Source: Stenotrophomonas sp. VV52
Lineage (GTDB): Bacteria > Pseudomonadota > Gammaproteobacteria > Xanthomonadales > Xanthomonadaceae
NCBI RefSeq assembly: GCF_002893095.1
Contig: NZ_PKQQ01000009.1
Coordinates: 62,001-126,000, forward strand
DNA length: 64,000 nt
Direction of reading: 5' to 3'
Both the position numbers and the translations under genes were made by a program. The number at the start of each line of letters is the position of its first letter. Position 1 is the first letter of the stretch. Of the stretch, positions 60,502 to 64,000 are shown piece by piece. Below the pieces are notes generated by a model. That model saw only the letters and a list, made by a program, of their open reading frames with translations. It did not search any database and was not told where the DNA came from.

Positions 60502-60717
60502 ATGAACAAGATCGACGCCGACTGGCTGGAAGAACTCAACGACGCCATGCGCAGCCTGTTTGCCATCAAGGCGCACGACCCGGAACTGGATCAGCGGCTG
60601 TTGATCAGCTACTACGACCTGGAGCCCCGGGAGGCGGCGGTGGCGATCGGAAATGACTACGACCTGGATCGCAGCGAGGCGATCTGGCCGCCAGCTGGGT
60701 TGGTGTGGAATAGCTGA
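60502..60717 (+). CDS. Small hypothetical protein (71 aa)
   Basis: An acidic 71-residue protein, MNKIDADWLEELNDAMRSLF onward with ISYYDLEPREAAVAIGNDYD and a final AGLVWNS. A GGAGGAACACC ribosome site precedes the ATG at 60502, giving good support that it is translated. No family is recognised. Divergent from yncE; its tail faces the small membrane gene on the minus strand. Confidence 0.72.
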   Translation: MNKIDADWLEELNDAMRSLFAIKAHDPELDQRLLISYYDLEPREAAVAIGNDYDLDRSEAIWPPAGLVWNS

Positions 60718-60740
60718 AGCCGGGTCTTGCGGGGCGCGAA

Positions 60741-60908
60741 CTACTTCATCGCGTCAATGAGATTGCCAAAAAGCTTGGCGATCTCCGCGCCTTCGCTCCA
60801 CAGGAGCCAGAAGGACAGCACCAATGCGAGACCATGTATGTCGCGCTTCCTGACCCTGAACGTGTAGTACCTGTTGTCTGCCATCTTTCTCGTATCTTCC
60901 TGAATCAT
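60741..60908 (-). CDS. Small single-helix membrane protein (55 aa)
   Basis: A 55-residue protein, MIQEDTRKMADNRYYTFRVR at the start and KLFGNLIDAMK at the end. A hydrophobic helix sits about residues 25-37 (HGLALVLSFWLLW) behind a basic segment, so inward N-terminus orientation is likely. Strong AAGGAGG site nine bases before the ATG. It starts 15 bases after the Sel1-like membrane gene ends, so it is the last gene of a three-gene unit. It may be a small partner of the two paralogous anchored proteins. Function unknown. Confidence 0.75.
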   Translation of the reverse strand: MIQEDTRKMADNRYYTFRVRKRDIHGLALVLSFWLLWSEGAEIAKLFGNLIDAMK

Positions 60909-60923
60909 GATCTTGCTTCCTCC

Positions 60924-61835
60924 TTACCGACCTTCCATCAAACGCAGAATCTCCGTGACCCTGCGCTCCAGGTTCCGCCGCTCCAGATCACTTTTCAGTA
61001 TCCTTTTCACGGCGCCTTCGTAATCGTCGCTGGCACAACCCATCATCGCCAGGCACATGGTCCCCATCAATACGCTGGAAGGTCCACAGTCGTACCCCAT
61101 GCGGCAGGCGGCTACCTGCCATGCTTCGCTGGCTTGATCTCCAGTCACCAGTTCGCCTGCGGGCCCGCTGAACCCGGCCGGGAAGTTTCTAAACAACGTG
61201 CTACCCATGGCAAACACGGCAGCAGGATCATTTGAGCCGAGTACTTCTTCTATCAGACTGGCAGACTCCGCCGCGCCTACGCTCTTCTTGTTCAAGGCGT
61301 TGTCCGTCAACCGGGCGGCCAGGTCGCCGTTCTCGGCCGCTTGCGCGTACCAGCCACGAATGAGCTCCAGCGGCACGATGGCGCCGCCATCCACCACGTC
61401 GCACTGTGCGACACGTTCGCTAGTTGCCCGCTCCAGCCCCTGTAGTTCTGCAGGGTCGGTCATCATTCCGCCCGTGACATCCACGAAGTTGAGGAAGTGT
61501 TCGCGGTTGAAGTTGACGATGTAGCAAGACTCATACGTATCCGCCAGCAAACGCTGGGCAACGGCATCGCCTGCCTTGGCCCGCCGTTTGAGGTCCTCGA
61601 AGGTCTTCAACCTGACTGCTTCTGCGGGGCGACCTTGGCCGGTGCTGATGACCGGTCCAGCGGCCTGCAAGGCATCTGCGGCTGGAAGCTGCGCTGCTTG
61701 TTCGTTCCCACGTGGGATTTCGACTGATGCCACCGGAATGTTCCGCCACAAGACAAAGCCCGCCATCGCGGCAATCACTGCCATTCCCAGCCAGATCCAA
61801 GCCTTACTAGTCCTGGCACCAACTCCGTTTGTCAT
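60924..61835 (-). CDS. Membrane-anchored Sel1-like repeat protein, copy B
   Basis: A 303-residue protein with an N-terminal membrane helix (about 11-30, AWIWLGMAVIAAMAGFVLW) and a long periplasmic part. It holds Sel1-like segments (RRAKAGDAVAQRLLADTYES and GWYAQAAENGDLAARLTDNA), then an ASLIEEVLGSNDPAAVFAMG segment and cysteines in ACRMGYDCGPSSVL and CLAMMGCASD that may pair. It is a diverged tandem copy of the upstream gene; both share the same order of motifs. The ATG at 61835 has a GGGGGAG site. Sel1 repeats usually bind partner proteins; none is identified here. Confidence 0.78.
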   Translation of the reverse strand: MTNGVGARTSKAWIWLGMAVIAAMAGFVLWRNIPVASVEIPRGNEQAAQLPAADALQAAGPVISTGQGRPAEAVRLKTFEDLKRRAKAGDAVAQRLLADTYESCYIVNFNREHFLNFVDVTGGMMTDPAELQGLERATSERVAQCDVVDGGAIVPLELIRGWYAQAAENGDLAARLTDNALNKKSVGAAESASLIEEVLGSNDPAAVFAMGSTLFRNFPAGFSGPAGELVTGDQASEAWQVAACRMGYDCGPSSVLMGTMCLAMMGCASDDYEGAVKRILKSDLERRNLERRVTEILRLMEGR

Positions 61836-61886
61836 ACAGCCACTCCCCCTGTGCTCAACGCGAGTGTAACCGCCACGCACTCCAGC

Positions 61887-62780
61887 TCACTGGCCTTTGA
61901 TCAGCCCAAGTATCTCCCCCACCCTGCGTTCCAGCTCCCTCCGCTCGGCTTCGGTGCGCAGCTCCCTCGTCAGAACATGCGTGTCCATGTCTTCGCCGAA
62001 ACAGCGACGAGTATCCAGGCAACTGGACACCATCACCCTGCCGGTTGGACCGCAGTCGTACCCCATTCGGCACGCCGCCACCATCCATGACCAGGTAGCC
62101 AACGCTCCGGTCGTCAGCGCCTCGGCAGGTTCGCCCGGGGTCACAGCGGCATCCTCACGAAGCGTGGCACCAAAGTAAAAGACGGCCGCAGGATCACCAG
62201 AGGCAAGCACCTCTTCCAGAAGCTGCTCGGTCTCAGCAGGGTCATAACGCTTCAGCACCTGCGCGCGAGCCATTGCGCGGGCTGCCAGGTCGCCACGCTT
62301 GGCGGCCTCGGCGTACCAGTGGCCGGCGAGGAGGGGTTCAAGCGGGCCGCCGCCATCCCCTGCGTCGCACTTTGCAATGCGTTCGCGCGTTGCCTGCTCC
62401 AGAAAACCTATCTGGCTCTTGTCACTGAGACCGCGCTTCCTCATGTCCATGGTGCTGATAAACGCGTCGCGATCCTCGTTGACGAAGTAGCAGTCGGCAT
62501 GGGTTTCGGCCAGCAATCGCTGCGCCACCCGGTCGCCCGCTTCGGCTCGCTGTTTCAGGGCGTGGAACTCCTGCACGCTGTGTTCTCGTGCGAGCGACGT
62601 TTGAAGTCGCTGGGGTCCTGGCGCAGCACTGGGCAACACCTCGGCACGCGAAGTCTGCGCACGCGTATCGGCCGTTCCAAGCGCGCCACTCTGGTCCGCA
62701 GGCACCTGACGCCACAACACCAGGCCCACCAGCACAGCCACAACCCCCGCTCCCTGCCACAGCCTGGTTCTCCCAGCCAT
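61887..62780 (-). CDS. Membrane-anchored Sel1-like repeat protein, copy A
   Basis: A 297-residue protein, first gene of the duplicated pair. Membrane helix about 11-24 (AGVVAVLVGLVLWR), then periplasmic part with KQRAEAGDRVAQRLLAETHA, GHWYAEAAKRGDLAARAMAR, LLEEVLASGDPAAVFYFGAT, ACRMGYDCGPTGRVM and CLDTRRCFGED. Its end, ERRELERRVGEILGLIKGQ, aligns with that of copy B. The ATG at 62780 has GGAGTTGGGGG before it; a long upstream in-frame extension is rejected for lack of signal or homology. The stop lies 51 bases before the copy B start. Confidence 0.8.
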   Translation of the reverse strand: MAGRTRLWQGAGVVAVLVGLVLWRQVPADQSGALGTADTRAQTSRAEVLPSAAPGPQRLQTSLAREHSVQEFHALKQRAEAGDRVAQRLLAETHADCYFVNEDRDAFISTMDMRKRGLSDKSQIGFLEQATRERIAKCDAGDGGGPLEPLLAGHWYAEAAKRGDLAARAMARAQVLKRYDPAETEQLLEEVLASGDPAAVFYFGATLREDAAVTPGEPAEALTTGALATWSWMVAACRMGYDCGPTGRVMVSSCLDTRRCFGEDMDTHVLTRELRTEAERRELERRVGEILGLIKGQ

Positions 62781-62917
62781 CCCCCAACTCCATTTGTGAT
62801 CGTGGCCGTACCCCAATTGGGCCCGTCTCCGAGTGTACCCGCCTAAATGGCCGCCTCTACCCGGATTGCCTATAGTTCGCCTAACCCACCCGCCCCCCGC
62901 CAAGACAAGGAACCGCA

Positions 62918-63697
62918 ATGGCACACCCCTCCCAGGAAACCGCTGTTGCCATCCTGATCGACTGCGACAACGTGCCGCCGGACATCGTGGACTTCGCGCT
63001 GCGCATGGCCGCACAGGCCGGCCGCGTAACCGTGCGCAGGGGCTACGGCAACACCACCACGCTGGGCAGGAGCTGGGAACAGGCACTGGTGCGCCAGGCC
63101 TTCACCCCCTGCCTGCAGTTCCAGTACGCCTCCAAGAAGAACACCTCCGACATCGCCCTGGCACTGGACGCCGTGGAAACGCTGTTCGACAAGCGTGCCG
63201 AGACCTTCTGCCTGGTCACCAGCGACAGCGACTTCGCCTACCTCTGCCGCAAGCTGCGCGAGCGCGGCGCCAACGTCTACATCGTGGGCGAAGCCAAAAC
63301 CCCAGACGCCCTGCGCAACGCCTGCGACCGCTTCTTCGAATGGGTGCCCGACGTAGACAACGATGCCAAGACCAAGGACGTGGACACCCCGGAAGCCAAG
63401 CCGGCGGCCGCTATCCCGAAGCAGGACGCCAAGCCAGCCGCGAACGGCCCGCTACCCAAGCGCCGCCCCCGGTTCCTGGTAGAGGCCGTTGAGTTGCTGG
63501 CGTCCTCCAGCCCGGATGGCCGCGTCGCGTTGAACGCCTTGGGCCAATACCTGAAGCGTGCCGACCCTGCCTTCAGCCCCAGCGTCTACGGCCACTCGGG
63601 TCTGTTGAGCATGGTGAAGACCTACGACCTGCTCACACCGCATGAAGAAGAACACGGCAGTTGGACCGTGAGCCTGACGCCCAAGGCCGAGGCCTGA
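62918..63697 (+). CDS. NYN-domain (PIN-like) nuclease with C-terminal LOTUS/OST-HTH-like domain
   Basis: A 259-residue cytoplasmic protein of the LabA/NYN group. The N-terminal NYN domain keeps the acidic metal-site residues: AILIDCDNVP (Asp15, Asp17), NTSDIALALDA (Asp78), and VTSDSDFAYLC (Asp103, Asp105), so RNase activity is plausible. A Lys/Ala/Pro linker (about 145-180) leads to a helical C-terminal domain like OST-HTH/LOTUS (FLVEAVELLASSSPDGRVAL and LGQYLKRADPAFSPSVYGHS), which binds RNA in relatives. No toxin partner is evident. Divergent from the duplicated Sel1-like genes; a hairpin follows. Confidence 0.9.
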   Translation: MAHPSQETAVAILIDCDNVPPDIVDFALRMAAQAGRVTVRRGYGNTTTLGRSWEQALVRQAFTPCLQFQYASKKNTSDIALALDAVETLFDKRAETFCLVTSDSDFAYLCRKLRERGANVYIVGEAKTPDALRNACDRFFEWVPDVDNDAKTKDVDTPEAKPAAAIPKQDAKPAANGPLPKRRPRFLVEAVELLASSSPDGRVALNALGQYLKRADPAFSPSVYGHSGLLSMVKTYDLLTPHEEEHGSWTVSLTPKAEA

Positions 63698-63702
63698 ACG
63701 AC

Positions 63703-63730
63703 AAGGGCCGGGAACACCTCCCCGGCCCTT
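63703..63730. terminator. Bidirectional hairpin after NYN gene
   Basis: AAGGGCCGGG and CCCGGCCCTT pair around an eight-base loop, then TTTG. It separates convergent genes. Confidence 0.8.
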
Positions 63731-63736
63731 TGCGAT

Positions 63737-63958
63737 CTATGGCTGCTCGTCAGGCCCATCCATACCCTCCGCATACAGGTACGAGTTGCTCACCACGGTC
63801 AGGTCGATGGACTTTGGTTCGCTCGCCAGCCATACGTAGCCCATCATCATCTTCCGCAGCAAGTACGAAGGCGTCTGGTTGGTACGCCACGCTGCCGCCT
63901 GGAAGTGGTTGCGCAGGTTGTCAGCCACCTTCACCTTCATCACCACGCGCTTGTTCAT
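63737..63958 (-). CDS. Ribbon-helix-helix-like small protein (73 aa)
   Basis: A 73-residue protein, MNKRVVMKVKVADNLRNHFQ then AAAWRTNQTPSYLLRKMMMG. The short basic strand (KRVVMKVKV) followed by two helices fits a ribbon-helix-helix DNA-binding fold such as in antitoxins or Arc/MetJ regulators. The C-terminal tail, SYLYAEGMDGPDEQP, is acidic. GGAGATCC precedes the ATG. No toxin gene is visible in the 42 bases left in the window, so pairing is unknown. Confidence 0.62.
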   Translation of the reverse strand: MNKRVVMKVKVADNLRNHFQAAAWRTNQTPSYLLRKMMMGYVWLASEPKSIDLTVVSNSYLYAEGMDGPDEQP

Positions 63959-64000
63959 CGCGGATCTCCGCTGAGAATCGGCTGGCGCGTGTCGGCTTCA

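Noticed and set aside
62783..63086. N-terminal extension of about 100 residues for Sel1-like copy A
   Set aside because: The extension is Arg/Pro/Cys-rich, overlaps the divergent NYN gene and lacks a start signal, whereas the ATG at 62780 has GGAG and starts a membrane helix.

Overview
The window is GC-rich, densely coded bacterial chromosome that fits Stenotrophomonas or a close Xanthomonadaceae relative. Three things point there: GTAG-headed REP palindromes of the SMAG type, a protein ending in the XVIPCD secretion domain used by the Xanthomonadales antibacterial type IV secretion system, and a run of small proteins (DUF3247, DUF3297, DUF3016) typical of this family. I saw no rRNA, tRNA, CRISPR array, prophage or replication origin. 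The genus is inferred from gene content, not from a marker gene.

Layout. 1-12.7 kb: partial rsmC methyltransferase, DUF3247, a PAS hybrid histidine kinase, a DUF3016 lipoprotein, the D-alanine catabolic pair alr-dadA divergent from an Lrp-type regulator, a Gln/Asn-rich 54-residue protein, msrB, the flagellar stator motAB and several small conserved proteins. 12.9-27 kb: Na+/H+ antiporter, DODA-type dioxygenase, a membrane c-di-GMP phosphodiesterase, an M13 metallopeptidase lipoprotein, an MpaB-like protein, a LytS/LytR-type two-component pair and an M28 aminopeptidase. 27-31.7 kb: a four-gene operon of exported proteins ending in a CsgG-like lipoprotein. 31.7-35 kb: a complete ECF42-type sigma factor module (YciI/DGPF and VOC proteins plus a TPR-tailed sigma factor) with a recognisable autoregulatory promoter. 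35-43 kb: an NHL-propeller/M23 fusion, a TPR protein, a lytic transglycosylase, a CSS-EAL phosphodiesterase and an ABC-F ATPase with a structured leader. 43-45 kb: metal homeostasis, with a MerC-domain protein behind a Zur-like box and DmeR/DmeF with their operator.

45-51.5 kb holds small lipoproteins, a REP-associated tyrosine transposase (RAYT), a methyltransferase, a GAF/degenerate-GGDEF protein and an alpha/beta hydrolase. 51.6-54 kb is the most interesting locus: a peptidoglycan-targeting XVIPCD effector between two lipoprotein genes that are likely immunity or accessory factors. 54-64 kb holds an HxlR regulator with acuI, an S41 protease, a lower-GC DUF262/HNH gene that looks like an acquired defence nuclease, a YncE-like propeller, a duplicated Sel1-like membrane gene pair with a 55-residue partner, a NYN-nuclease/LOTUS protein and a small ribbon-helix-helix-like protein.

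Together the genes describe a motile, free-living gammaproteobacterium rich in envelope remodelling, c-di-GMP turnover, metal control and interbacterial competition. REP palindromes of at least four sequence families sit in the gaps between genes, and one RAYT that could mobilise one of these families is present.
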